DNA of 64,000 bases from Sorghum bicolor (Eukaryota > Streptophyta > Magnoliopsida > Poales > Poaceae). The stretch lies in the NCBI RefSeq assembly GCF_000003195.3, contig NC_012878.2, forward strand, positions 24,185,288 through 24,249,287, in the 5' to 3' direction. This document shows positions 22,967 to 35,040 of the stretch, one piece after another; within the stretch, counting starts at the first letter, position 1, and each line of letters starts with the position of its first letter. Both the position numbers and the translations under genes were made by a program. Under the pieces are notes generated by a model, which saw only the letters and a list, made by a program, of their open reading frames with translations, was not told the origin of the DNA and ran no database searches.

Positions 22967-25402
22967 CTACACACAATAGATCAAGCTTGAGATTTAGGGA
23001 CCCATATTTGCTTAGGGCCCTTGACCTTCTCTACTAGTTGCTTTGGCACCTAAATCTTCTTTGGCCTTTACTTGTTGGGCGGCCCCATGAAGCTAACCTT
23101 GACCTTGCCACTCTTGTCTTTCCTTACAATGTAGTGAGCATTGAAGGCAAATGGTCTAGCATGCTTGGGCAAGGATGGTGGTAGTGGTGCCTTACACTAA
23201 TGAGCAAAGTGTCCTTCTTGACCACACTGAAAACATCTCTTTGGCTTTGGCTTGCTTGGTTGATCATGAGTGGCTAGTGACTTGATGAGCTTTGTTTGAT
23301 GAGCCATATAGCCAATCCCACTCTTGTCCATCTTCATGACGGTGTTCATGAAAAGCTCACTTTGAAGGTCCTTCCCTTTTGTGAACTTTGCTAACCCCTT
23401 GGTTAGATGTTCCTTCTCTTTCTTGAGCTTGCTATTCTCTTGAGTTAGCTTCTTGATGATTGGGTCATTGTTGCTTGCTAACTCATCTAAGATGAATGTC
23501 TCATCTTCTTCTTGCTTGTCATACATCAAACCAAGCTTGAGATATTGATTTTCTTCCTAGAGCAACTTGTTCTCATATGCAAGCTTCTTGTCTTGATCAA
23601 ATGACTCAATCACAATGGTATTGTGCTTGGCTTGCTCTTGAAACTCTTTCTTGAGCATGACAATTTCTTCCTTGAGCTTGATAGTGTCCTCATAGCTCTC
23701 GGCCACTACCACTTTCTTGCCCTTGCAATCAACACATTTGCTTGTGCTCTCCATAAGTAAGTCATCACAAGATGTGGCTACATCAAGCTTAGCAACATGG
23801 TTAGTAGCAACATGTGTTTCATCAATTGCATGTTCATAAGCTATCTCAAGGTTGTCATAATTTGCTTTTAGAGTTGTTAGCTCTTCTTTCATTGCTCTAT
23901 ATCTAGTGATAAGCTCATCATGAACACTCTCAAGTTTATCATGTTTTTCTTTCAGCTCTTTTAAAGAGAGTTTGAGCTCCTTGAGCTTAGTGGTCATGAT
24001 CTCATTGATCTCTAAGCTCATCACTAGATTTAAGCTTTGCTAGAAGTGTTTCATTTTCAAGTTGAAGATTTTCATTTTCACTTCTAGACTTTCTTATGAC
24101 TTTTGTGTATTTGTTTAGCAATTTTACAAGTTCATCATAAGAAGGTGATTCATATTCACTCTCACTCTCACTACTCTCATCCTCACTTTGTACCTTCCTA
24201 TCACCTTTAGCCATGAGCCATAGATGTGTAGAGGATGTAGATGGTGGTGAAGATGATGGTGATGAAGCATCAATAGCAATGGCGGCAACCTTCTCATCAT
24301 CACTCTCATTTCCGGAGGAGTCACCACTTGAGCTCTCAATGTCGGTGAGCCAATCACCAACAATATACGCCTTGCCATTCTTCTTCTTGTGGTACTCTTT
24401 CTTCTTGCCACCTTTCTTCTTGTATGGCTTCTTGTCATTCTTCTCATCGTCACTTGAATCATCTTGCTCTTTGTTCTTCTTCTTTCACTTGTCCTTCTTG
24501 GGCTTTGGACATTGATGAGCAAGATGACCAAGCTCACCACAATTGTAGCAATCCATCTCGGAGATGGGCTTTCTCTTGCTACTTGTGAAGAACTTCTTCT
24601 TCTTGGAGTCAAAGTTGACTCCATTCTTGTTGAGCTTCTTCAACATCTTGGTGGTTCTTCTCACCAAGAGGGCAATGGATGCATCATCATCACTTGAAGT
24701 TGATGACTCAACTTCAATCTTCTTGGCTTTGCCCTTGTGAGAAGCTTTGAGGGCCAAGTCCTTCTTCTCCTTCTTGGCCGATCAGGAGCCATCTTGGGGG
24801 TTCATGTGCATATACATCTCATGAGCATTGATCTTCCCCAATATGGCCGTTGGTGTAGCGGTGGAGAGATCACCTTGATGAAGCACGGTTACTATGTGCT
24901 CATATTTCTCAATGGGAAGCACATATAGTATCTTCCTTGCGACATCCGCCGCACTCATTTGAGTGAGCCCAAGTCTATTAAGCTCCTCTACAATCACATT
25001 CAAGCGAGAATACATTTCATTAGCATTTTCCTTGGGGAGCATTTCAAATGTATTAAGCTTGTTCATCACTAAGTGATAGCGTTCCTCGCGTTCACTCTTT
25101 GATCCCTCATGGAGCGCACAAAGTTCCTTCCATAGAGCATGGGCAGTTTTGTGGTTCCGAACGCGGTTGAACACCTCTTTGCAAAGGCCTCTAAAGATGT
25201 GGTTTTTGGCCTTCGCATTCCACTTTTCGTTTTCTTGTTCTTGTGGAGTAAGAACAACGTCTTTTGCCGGAGGGGTAAACCCTTCGGTCGCGGCTTTTAG
25301 GCACTTTGTATCACATGCCTCAAGGTATGACTCCATCCGTATTTTCCAATAAGGGAAGCCATCCCCATCGAACATGGGTGGCGGTCCATCCTTGTTAGAC
25401 AT
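22967..25402 (-). pseudogene. Element E: gag, several stops
   Basis: Start MSNKDGPPPMFDGDGFPYW at 25402. A copia Gag core (UBN2-like) runs to a TGA near 24779. A first CCHC knuckle (CYNCGELGHLAHQC) lies near 24530, followed by a Lys/Ser/Asp-rich stretch, a long coiled-coil part (24214-23557) and a second knuckle beginning CFQCGQEGHFAH near 23200. Stops or frame changes lie at about 24780, 24484, 24000, 23556 and 23196. Two knuckles and a long coiled coil make this Gag long for a copia element. Confidence 0.85.
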
Positions 25403-25440
25403 CTTTCTCTAGGCAGTGAAGCCTAAATAATGAGCACCAA

Positions 25441-25452
25441 GCTCCGATACCA
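25441..25452 (-). other. Element E primer-binding site (initiator Met tRNA)
   Basis: The minus strand reads TGGTATCGGAGC, the common plant copia primer site with one changed base (G for A in TGGTATCAGAGC), two bases from the LTR edge at 25455. Confidence 0.9.
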
Positions 25453-25454
25453 AT

Positions 25455-26401
25455 TGAAAGGATCAAGATGTCCAAGAGGGGGGTGAATTGGGCTTCTCTA
25501 AAAATTTAAGTAACCTATAAGCTCCAATTCAACCCCTTGTGCCTAGTGTGACTAAAGAGCTACCAGATAAAAGTTTTGCAACCTAGTTCCAATCCTATTC
25601 TAGCATGGCAATTCTAAGAATGTAAAAACATAAAGTAAATGCTAGAAAGTAAAGGAGTAGTGGAAGAAAGTGCTCGGCGATGTTTTGCCGAGGTATCAGA
25701 GAGTCGCCACTCTCCACTAGTCCTCGTTGGAGCACCCGCGCAAGGGTCTTGCTCCCCCTTGGTCCACGCAAGGACCGAGTGCTCTCTATGGGCTGATTCT
25801 TTGACACTCCGTCGTGGTGAATCGCCCAAAACCGCTCACAAGCTTGACACGAGCCACCCACAAGAACTCCGGGTGGTCTTCGTGCCTCCAATCACCACCG
25901 AACCGTCTAGGTGATGGCGATCACCAAGAGTAACAAGCAAAGAACTCTCACTTGACCCAAACAAGGCACTAGAGAGTGGTGGATGCACACTTGACTCTTG
26001 GAATTCAACTAGAGAAGGATTCTCTCAAGAAATCACTCAAATCTCAATCCTCTCTAGGCTCTTGCTACTCTTCCTCCACAACAAGTTTCTCAGATGTTCA
26101 AATGGGCAAGAGAGCTCTCATGGACGAGGTGGAGGAGTATAAATACACCCCATGAAGTCCAAAGGTTAGCCAACCGTTTTCCACTGAAAACGGGGTCACC
26201 GGACGCTGTTGATGTTGCACCGGATGCTCTGCACCGAGCGTCCGGTGACACTTTAATGGCTAACTGTACTTGGTCTGACAGGTCACCAGACGCTACTTCC
26301 CAGCGTCCGGTGTCACCGTCCGGTGCTCCGGGGAGTTTTACAAACTCCCTGAGTTTAAGACCGGACGCTACCCGGTGTGTCCAGTGCTCGGGGCAGGTTT
26401 A
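25455..26401 (-). repeat. Element E 5' LTR, part next to primer site
   Basis: It starts TGAAAGGATCAAG on the plus strand and continues after F at 34457 (about 1531 bp in all). Between 26190 and 26390 the decamer CACCGGACGC and its complement GCGTCCGGTG recur in both orientations. No gene is seen. Confidence 0.9.
26397..26401. other. Target-site duplication of F (GTTTA)
   Basis: Identical to 34452-34456 on the other side of F. Confidence 0.95.
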
Positions 26402-27765
26402 TGTTGACACTTGCTAACACCACTTGAATACTAGATTGTCATCCCCAGCATGGCACTAGAGTGTACTATGGTATTTATACGCACACAGATAAATCCGCAA
26501 GCACACGGATACTGTTGTAGCTTTTACTCGATTAAAGGTTTTATCGTATCCACATGGAAAAGGGAGAACTGATCTACGCTCTAACTTAACCTAGATAGAT
26601 AGGTGTAAATAGGAAAGATGGTAGAATTGAATAAGAACAATATTAAAGGTAAGATAACAATAGGTGATAATATGGGAATAAAGAGTAGAGCAATGTAGTA
26701 TATGGGCGATGGTAGGAGAATAGAGAGGATAACTATGGTTTCTCTACTTCAAAGGGGTATGTCTATGTCTGGGACGAACCACGTGATAAGAATACACCAC
26801 AAAGGATGCTTATCCATAGGCCGATAAACCCTACCCGTCCTGCTAATAGGAGGTGGACTACAGGGGACCAACGTAAGTGTCATCTACGCGGCCTACCACA
26901 CGATCCAGCTAGACAGAGGATATCCACAAGTAATCTAGGTCTAAGCACCACGCTTACACCTATACTACAACTCTAACCTATAGGGTCCTATAGATTAAAA
27001 GTACTCAAAAGAGTTGGGAACCAGAACATACATGAATAGTAATTGCATAATGAAATAGAAGTAGATTACCAGAGTCATCCCATGAGCAAGCTTGATTAGA
27101 ACTTGATCATGGCGAAGTACAACCGGAGGAAGAACCGACAGGCCGGCCTCTCCTCCAATCCTCCCTCGCTCTCCATCTCTCTACTATCTAGATCTACTCT
27201 AGTTTAGAGATGAGAGGAGAGCTCTCATCTCCAAACCCTAGATTTTGCTCTGTCTATGTAGAGGAAAGGTTATCCTTCGAGGGCACCTCTCAACTCTACA
27301 ATGAACTTGTCCTCCTCTAGGGGCCAGGGGGTCTGCTTATACAGTCCCCTCAAGTGAATCTCGGCCGTCGGATCAAACCGACATTGATTGAATGGTTATC
27401 CTTGATCCTTTAGGTCGGTGGAGCGTAATCCGCGAGACGGGTCCTGATTGGACTCTAACTCAGGGCGGGCGCCCTAGGGGGGAGGGCGGGCGCCCTGCCC
27501 CCGGGCCCGATCGCCTTCCCGTTCGTTCCTGTGGCTTCTGGAGTCTTCTAGATGATAGAAAATTGCGCGGCACGTTAATATCTCTATGTAAACCTGACAT
27601 GTGGGCCTTTCCTCCATATTTCCTGATAACCCCCTACAGAAATAGACAAACACCAAAACTCATGGAATTCTGTCAGATAAAATCCTAAGTTTGGGTGTTG
27701 GTTGTATTTGGATCCTTTTCTTTATTTATTTGATGATTATATTTGGTACTTAAGGACCGTCAACA
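26402..27765 (-). repeat. Element F 3' LTR
   Basis: 1364 bp, plus strand TGTTGACACTTG...CCGTCAACA. A TATA-type box lies near 27335-27342 on the minus strand. The U3 block 27400-27640 is shared with C and G. Confidence 0.95.
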
Positions 27766-27786
27766 ACTCCCCCAAGCTTACCTCTT
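27766..27786 (-). other. Element F polypurine tract
   Basis: The minus strand reads AAGCTTGGGGGAGT directly before the 3' LTR. This is the normal plus-strand primer position. Confidence 0.8.
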
Positions 27787-30700
27787 GCTCGTCCCTGAGC
27801 AAGGATGGACTTAAGAGTTTCTGCAGTGGTTTCATGCCTTAAAAGTACACATGCGTTCAAGCAAGATCTCATATCTGAGTTAAAGTAAACTGTTAAGACA
27901 TAAAACATACTCATTTTACCTTTCACCTTGGGGCTTGCAACCGTCACTTGTGTCTCGAGCAGTTAAAAGATAGAATGGTCAAGTCAAGCGCCATGTCTCG
28001 TATTCTTAATCAGCTATAGCTCTGGAGTTTTTCAAGATTTTCAAATAAAATTCAGAGATTCCTTGTATGACTCTCAAATCTCTCTTTTGTGGTATTTCTG
28101 GATCCTTTCCAAGGCAGTAATGGTATATGCCTTCTCTCAAAGTATGTGGTATTTTTGGTATGAGGCATAGTGATATTGCCTTCTCTCTCACCCTACTCTA
28201 ATAAGGTTTTGATATATGGAGCTCATAGGTGGGAGACAGATAATACATACTTACAAGACATTTATTGCATAGTCAAACCATGGATCCAGAGAAACAAGTC
28301 AATAAGTCAAATCAAGTTGTGCATGTGTGGCGAGTGAATGGTGTATGGTGATAACAATGGTGAAAGTATAATTCTACTTTTGCTCTTTTGAGGAGATACA
28401 TACCTTTCTTGCACTTGAAGCTTTTTGAGGGGAATGAGATGCTCTATATTTTCTTTTTCTTTTCTGTCAGGTGGGTATCTTGTACCCCTAATTCTACTGT
28501 CGGACACTTGTCTATTTTTACCTCTCGTCTCACTTTTTCTTTTCTTCGAGGTTCCGGGCACTTGCCCCTTTTTATTTCCTCGTATTTTTTTCAGAGCACT
28601 CACCCTCCTAGAATAATGTAGCAAGTGGTAGTAACCAAAATATCTTGAGCATTTATTTCACGGGGAATAACAGGGATAGGATAATGTTTTTGGCTATTCT
28701 CTCCCAGATAGGAGTAGAATCATTTTAGGTGAATCTGGAGATGGGAATGAGTGGATGTATGTGGATGCGTACTTCCAGAGTAGAAGTAGCATGTATGAGT
28801 GAACGTGCAAGTGAATCTTGATTTTAACCTCATGACAAGTTTCTAAGGGTCTACATAACTTGACCACACTCAATGCTCATAAGTAGTAAATGTACAGTTT
28901 ATAGTCTAATAAGCATGTATATGTGGCTGTGGTAGGATTTTAAACTCTCATCATACAGGAACTCATCATGCACATTTTAAAGATTTTCAAAGATAAAATT
29001 CTCCAGAATTCTAGCATTTATAGGAACAGATAAACAGCAGCTCAACCTTCCCATATCATATCTGTTAACGACTTAAACTTTAGATTAAGTACTCTTCCCA
29101 CAAGTTCAGGTTTAGAGCAAATCTTAATTCATAACAGTCATGCCTAAACTTGAGAGAGAATTCAATTTTGAGAACTAGTCATGGCAGAGCAACTATTCAT
29201 CATTTCCATGTGAGAGCTTATCATGAGGGTTCATAGCAAACTTTATTTATTTATTTATTTAGCAAACTAAGCATAGATATATATAAGCATAAAATCTTTA
29301 TTTAGGTTTTTATGATTATGCATCTTTTTATTATTTGAGTAAAGTATAAACGCGAGTAAAAACACTTAGCTGGATAAATGGGGGTGCTCTCCCCTAAGCT
29401 GGATTTTGACGTAATTTCTTCTGATGTAGCTACTAGGTGGCGGAGGTGTATTTGAATGTCGGTAGCACCCTGACAGTGATTAGGATGTCCTTCGTCTCCT
29501 AGTCTTCTTTGATCCTTGAATTCTGTGGAGCTCAAATAGACAACAAAGCTTTGTGGAACTGGTTAAGTGTTAGCATAAAATCTCTTTGCCTTTATCATGT
29601 TGGGCTTCCTCTAATAAATATTACTCTCTTTGGTAGGATCATAAATTTATTTTTGTATTTTCATTTTTATAGGATAGGAATATTTTTAGTTTTACGCCAC
29701 CACATTGAATGTACTTATGGGTTTTATGCCACGAGCATACTTCACGTGGGGCTTACTGTTTTTAACATTTTTAATTTCTTTTCAAGATAGCATGATTTAC
29801 TAACAAGCCATTTAAGGAAAGTAAATAATTTAAGGAAAAGGGAATGTAGAAAGGATAAATATGGATAACTACCAATTTTACCTTTCGGTGAGGGTTCAAT
29901 GTTTTAAGTGTTCTGAACAAGACTTCTCACCGTGTTCATTCTTTAGGTGCGTTATTTAATTCAGGTGTGGACCTTGATGTCTGCACCTCTTGATACGGTG
30001 TCACCTATGTTCTTCGTTTGTCTAGCAGTTCAAAGTGCGACGTTGGCAGTATCTTGCTCAGTGTGTTTGTGCTCGTAGATCCAGGTTCTTCACTTGGTGG
30101 AGTCTGGGAGTTGTAAAACTCCTCCATATTTTGCTCGAAGTGTACCTACTCATAGAGACAAGGCAGAGATCAAGTGCATGGGCCCTGTTGATGGAAAACA
30201 CCAACAGAACCAAAAGTGTATTTGTTCTTCTCTAACCCTAAGCATAGTGAGCAAGACAAAGTTGATGGATAATAAGATCATGAGTGTAGCATTTAAAACA
30301 TTTGTCAGATCAGATCGCTCAACCTTATAGAAAGATAATCTATCTGTGTATATGTCTTTTTCTTTATATCTCTCAAAGATTGAATGTGTAATATTTTAGC
30401 TCATATGATTAGGAGTGTGGGATTATGGAGGTAGTATAAAGTACTAAACATGCTGAATCAGTTGGGTTGGTTAATTTGGAGTTATAAATCATACATGTTT
30501 GTCTCTTTATTTATGTGAACGCTAGAACCAAGGAGAAGCTTAGAAAAGTGATAGTCACATATCTTAAGATGTTACCTTTATTGAAGAGTGATGGTACCAT
30601 CTCACCTTGTGGAAGCTTCCCTTTCTTAGCGATTGTGCATCGTGTTTGTGGCACTCTCCATGGATAATCTCTTATGAGCTACGTCTTCCTTGTGTAAATT

Positions 30701-31860
30701 GTTAAACTTCATGTGTCTCTCTCCTTGTCTCCAATGTGAGTTTATCTCAGGACTTCCCAGGTTGATATTGAAAGTTTTCCTGCAGGGGTTAGTCCGACAA
30801 AATATACCAATATCTACTCAAGCAGTTTTAAGTTTAGTAACCAAACTAGACTCTATGTCTAATCAGATTAAGGAAGGCTATTTAACCTAAGCACCATGCT
30901 TAATTTAAATGCCAATGGATGTATGTCGAGTACTTCCAAACCAACACTTGCTAGTAAATAGACAAAGGTAGCATGACAGCATTTATAGAGATCTACTCAA
31001 GTGGAGATGAAGTAGTGTGATTAGTATTTAACAAATTGAGCATGTCTCAAAGGTAGGGACAACCAGCGTAGCAACATGGCGAAGGATTTTTTATGTAAAG
31101 TACTCCCCCAAGCTTGAATTTTGCAAAATTCAAGTTTGAATGAATTTCAATGTTGTATGATGATTGGTTGGACATACCTTGAGCTTGTCATTCATCCAAT
31201 CTTCTTGCTCCAATCCTGGAAAGGTTAGTGACAAGAATACCCGAACGAATATTTTTACAATTATCCATATATGCTCAATACACAAGGTAATGTTGTAAAT
31301 AATTAAAAGCTCATGTTACGATCTAATCAGTGCTTATTTTAGGACACTAAGCTTGTCCTTGGGTAACCATCAATTTATGTCGGCGAAGTGGTTTCCCTTC
31401 CAACGCTGACCTATATCAAGATCAACTCAACGAGATCTGCAATATTTATTATAGACATATGCATCGACAACCGCCCTTTTAAAGTTTTTATAAAGAGAAA
31501 GGAAGAGGGGGTTGGAGATCTCAAATGTGGTGATGTTGGAGAGACCAATAGATTGGGAAGATGTTGCATATGAGTATGGAGTAAACGAAGTGGCTATGAA
31601 ATAAATTCCATGCTCATTAATGTTATCTTAGTCTCCAATCTGAATGTTCAGAGTTTCTCCTGGATTGGTCTCACCTATGTCCTCTTCTGTAGTTGGATGA
31701 ATCTCATCTTCAAAGGGAGTCAAGAACTCACCATTTGAAATTGAGCCAAAGTAAGAATCCGTTAAGGCTTCTTCCTTATCCATCCATTCTACACATTCTA
31801 GCCATTTAGAACTTGTGATCAGGAAAGGGGAGGTTTTAGAATTTTCTATATGGCTTAGCT
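27787..31860 (-). other. Element F non-coding interior
   Basis: About 4 kb, AT-rich, without a credible gene; the small ORFs here are not conserved in G. The part 30058-31622 matches G 5107-6714. The rest (27787-30057) has no partner in the window. A (TTTA)n run lies near 29243-29262. Such long non-coding interiors are usual in non-autonomous plant elements. Confidence 0.7.
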
Positions 31861-32049
31861 CTCCTTATATGACATTACTTGACATGTCATCCTCATGGTC
31901 TTTATGACTCCTATGGTTTGACCGTCTTGATGGATTGTTAGGATCATCATGAGACTTAAAAGGAGAGGGATAAGATGGGTCTCTAAGGTCAAGGATGGAT
32001 TTAGAATTTGTGAATATGGAATGGGAGCAGATAGAATCTTCTACATGGT

Positions 32050-32988
32050 TTAGCTCTCCTTCACTTGATATGTCATCCTCGACTTCTTCATAACAGGAAC
32101 AGGACATTCTCTAAGAGAACCATTATTGCAAGGATTTGAATTATCCCTGCTTGAAGGTCTCTTATGGAACCAGAAGTCTAAACCATCAGCATTTGAAAGA
32201 ATTAAGGTCGGAATTCCTTCCTCCCTTGGAGAATTTTGGGATATTGATTGTTTAGGATCGATAGCTAAAGTTTGGAATTGAAGTGGTTGTGATCTGGCTA
32301 TCGAAACTTCTTCTTGTCTAGGAACTGGTTCTTTATCTTTCTCAGGGATATAAATGCTAGGAAACTTCCCACTCAATGAATCAATTAAATCCCTATCTTC
32401 ACTAGCAGGTAGGTGATAGAAGGATCCTCTAGAGGCTGTATTCACGGTTTGCTTATTTTCCCTACTAAGGCCCTCAAAAAAGTGAATTAGAAGAACTTCT
32501 TCTGGAATAGAAAGCTTTGGGCCAGTGAGAGTAATGTTAATAAAGCGGTCCCATGATTTGCCAAGAGATTCTTCTTCCAGTTGTCTAAAAGAAATAATCT
32601 CACGCCAAAGTTCCACCACTTTGGAGACTGGAAAATATTTAAAAAGAAAACTATTATATAACTCCTTCCAATCTCCATGAACACTCCCTACTTTGAGTTT
32701 GTACCAATGTCTAGCTTTTCCTGTTAAAGAGAATGGAAAGAGCTTCCATTTAAGGGTCTCATTGGACATGCCTTCTATGCGAAGGAGGTCACAGACTCGA
32801 TAAAACTCTCTTAGGTGTGTGTATGGGTTTTCCTCACCTTCTCCTGAGAAAGGTTGTTTTTGAACAAATTCTATGTATTCGGGGTCTATCTCAAAACTAG
32901 ATGCTATGACAGGCTTTGAAGATTTTGGTGGTTCGAGATGTGTGCCCGTAGGTCTATGAAACTGATAGATAGACATGTTTGCATTCAT
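32050..32988 (-). CDS. Element F: Gag, intact frame
   Basis: 312 residues, start MNANMSIYQFHRPTGTHL. The Gag core is at about 55-200 (NPYTHLREFYRVCDLLRIEG, LTGKARHWY, EESLGKSWDRF, HFFEGLS), matching C and H Gag in order. The C-terminal third is low in order and rich in Pro/Ser/Glu. I see no CCHC knuckle. A further small ORF (32107-31865, minus strand, acidic) overlaps and follows its end and may be a frameshifted tail. With no stop in the core, this is the best preserved Gag of the Athila-like elements here. Confidence 0.85.
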   Translation of the reverse strand: MNANMSIYQFHRPTGTHLEPPKSSKPVIASSFEIDPEYIEFVQKQPFSGEGEENPYTHLREFYRVCDLLRIEGMSNETLKWKLFPFSLTGKARHWYKLKVGSVHGDWKELYNSFLFKYFPVSKVVELWREIISFRQLEEESLGKSWDRFINITLTGPKLSIPEEVLLIHFFEGLSRENKQTVNTASRGSFYHLPASEDRDLIDSLSGKFPSIYIPEKDKEPVPRQEEVSIARSQPLQFQTLAIDPKQSISQNSPREEGIPTLILSNADGLDFWFHKRPSSRDNSNPCNNGSLRECPVPVMKKSRMTYQVKES

Positions 32989-33098
32989 GATAGACCAGAA
33001 ATCAAGGATTAGATAAAAATAAACAATAGCTTATTTATTTTTATTTTATTTTTTTAGAAAATGATTAAGCTAGTTCGTAGTCAACTCAGCAACCGTCT

Positions 33099-33115
33099 CC
33101 CCGGCAACGGCGCCA
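33099..33115 (-). other. Element F primer-binding site (tRNA-Asp)
   Basis: The minus strand reads TGGCGCCGTTGCCGGGG, close to the LTR edge at 33124. Confidence 0.9.
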
Positions 33116-33123
33116 AAAATGCT

Positions 33124-34451
33124 TGTTGACACTTGCTAACACCACTTGAATACTAAGTTGTCATCCCCAGCATGGCACTAGAGTGTACTATGGTATTTAT
33201 ACGCACACAGATAAATCCACATGCGCACGGATACCGTTGTAGCTTTTACCCGATTAAAGGTTTTATCGTATCCACAGGAAACGAGAGAACTGATCTACAC
33301 TCTAACTTAACCTAGATAGATAGATGTAAATAGGAAAGATGGTAGAATTGAATAAGAACAATATAAAGGTAAGATAACAATGGGTGATAATATGGGAATA
33401 GAGAGTAGAGCAATCTAGTATATGGGCGATGGTCGGAGAATAGAGAGAATAACAATGGTTTCTCTACTTCAAAGGGGTATGTCTATGTCTGGGACGAACC
33501 ACGTGATAAGAATACACCACAAAGGATGCTTATCCATAGGCCGATAAACCCTATCCGTCCTGCTAACAGGAGGTGGACTATAGGGGACCAACGTAACTGT
33601 CACCTACGCGGCTTACCACACGATCAAGCTAGACAGGGGATATCCACAAGTAATCTAGGTCTAAGCACCACGCTTACACCTATACTACAACTCTAACCTA
33701 TAGGGTCCTATAGATTAAAAGTACTCAAAAGAGTTGTGAAATAGAAGTAGATTACCAGAGTCATCCCATGAGCAAGCTTGATTTGACCTTGATCATGGCG
33801 AAGTACAACCAGAGGAAGAACCGACAGGCCGGCCTCTCCTCCAATCCTCCCTCACTCTCCATCTTGCTACTATCTAGATCTACTCTAGTTTAGAGATGAG
33901 AGGAGAGCTCTCATCTCCAAACCCTAGCTTTTGCTCTGTCTATGTAGAGGAAAGGTTATCCTTCGAGGGCACCTCTCAACTCTACAATGAACTTGTCCTC
34001 TTCTAGGGGCCAGGGGGTCTGCTTATATAGTCCCCTCAAGTGAATCTGGGCCGTTGGATCAAACCGATATTGGTTGAACGGTTATCCTTGATCCTTTAGG
34101 TCGGTGGAGCGTAATCCGCGAGACGGGTCCTGATTGGACTCTAACTCAGGGTAGGCGCCCTAGGGGGGAGGGCGGGCGCCCTGCCCCCGGGCCCGATCGC
34201 CTTCCCGTTCGTTCCAGTAGCTTCTAGAGTCTTCTAGATGATAGAAAATTGCGCGGCACGTTAATATCTCTATGTAAACCCGACATGTGGGCCTTTCCTC
34301 CATATTTCCTGATAACCCCTTACAAAAATAGGTAAACACCAAAACTCGTGGAATTCTGTCAGATAAAACCCTAAGTTTGGATGTTGGTTGTATTTGGATC
34401 CTTTTCTTTATTTATTTGATGATTATATTTGGTACTTAAGGACCGTCAACA
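33124..34451 (-). repeat. Element F 5' LTR
   Basis: 1328 bp, near-identical to 26402-27765. It ends CGTCAACA, followed by the GTTTA duplication (34452-34456). Confidence 0.95.
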
Positions 34452-34456
34452 GTTTA

Positions 34457-35040
34457 CAACCTCCCTGGGTATGGGACCGGACGTTGTCCGGTAAGACCGG
34501 TGCCAGCGTTCGGTGCCTAACCCTAAGCACCAAAGCCCTCTAATGGCTAAGGACCTCACCGGACGCACTCACAGAGCGTCCGGTGCAGCGTGTGATGCCT
34601 ACTTAGGCACCCTAACTTCGTCGAAACGCGATCGTTCCAAAACAAAGTTGGTTCCTCTCGATCTATGGACTATCTCTGAGCTGCCTAGTGCTAGGTTTAC
34701 CAAGTGTGCACCACACCTAAACCTAAAGCCTTGCCTAAGTCAAGCTACTAGATCAAAGCCCCTCTTAATAGTACGGTCAAAGGAAAACAAAGTCCTAAAC
34801 TACTCTAAGTGCCCTTCTTCACCATATGGCACTTAGACCTAGTCTAGTCTTGACAAAGTCCATCGATCCTTTGAAAACCAAAACGATTTCCACTATTAAG
34901 TACGCATGTACGTCCCTGTTCATCGAGTACCTATTACCATGACCTCACTAATGACTTTGCCTCTACAAAACACACGTTAGTCATAGTAGCCAACATTGTC
35001 ATTAATCACCGAAATCAATAAGGGCCTAGATGCTCTTTCA
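34457..35040 (-). repeat. Element E 5' LTR, outer part
   Basis: It continues the LTR broken by F at 26401. The CCGGACG / GCGTCCGGTG motif recurs at 34485-34590. It ends GATGCTCTTTCA at 35040, the inverted counterpart of TGAAAG at 25455. Confidence 0.9.

Larger units (their letters stand above)
26402..34451 (-). mobile_element. Element F: complete gag-only (non-autonomous) Athila-like element
   Basis: 8050 bp with both LTRs, primer site, polypurine tract and 5-bp duplication. The only protein is Gag (32988-32050). The interior 27790-31860 has no pol remnant. The LTRs are near-identical apart from an indel of roughly 35 bp around 27017 and 33737. To move it must borrow protease, RT and integrase from another element, plausibly an Athila-like relative with the same primer site, such as H. 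Confidence 0.9.
21591..35040 (-). mobile_element. Element E: Ty1-copia element (SIRE/Maximus-like), interrupted by D and F
   Basis: On the minus strand it has a 5' LTR (35040-34457 plus 26401-25455), an initiator-Met primer site (25452-25441), gag, protease and most of integrase (25402-21591). The order gag-PR-IN before RT is that of copia. RT, RNase H and the 3' LTR must lie left of the window. It sits in H's 5' LTR, so the expected duplication is ACCCC (35041-35045). The SIRE/Maximus lineage is my reading of Gag and integrase style, without a tree. Confidence 0.85.

Noticed and set aside
27766..31860. Hidden pol gene in element F
   Set aside because: None of the RT, RNase H or integrase motifs found in C, H or J can be read here in any frame.
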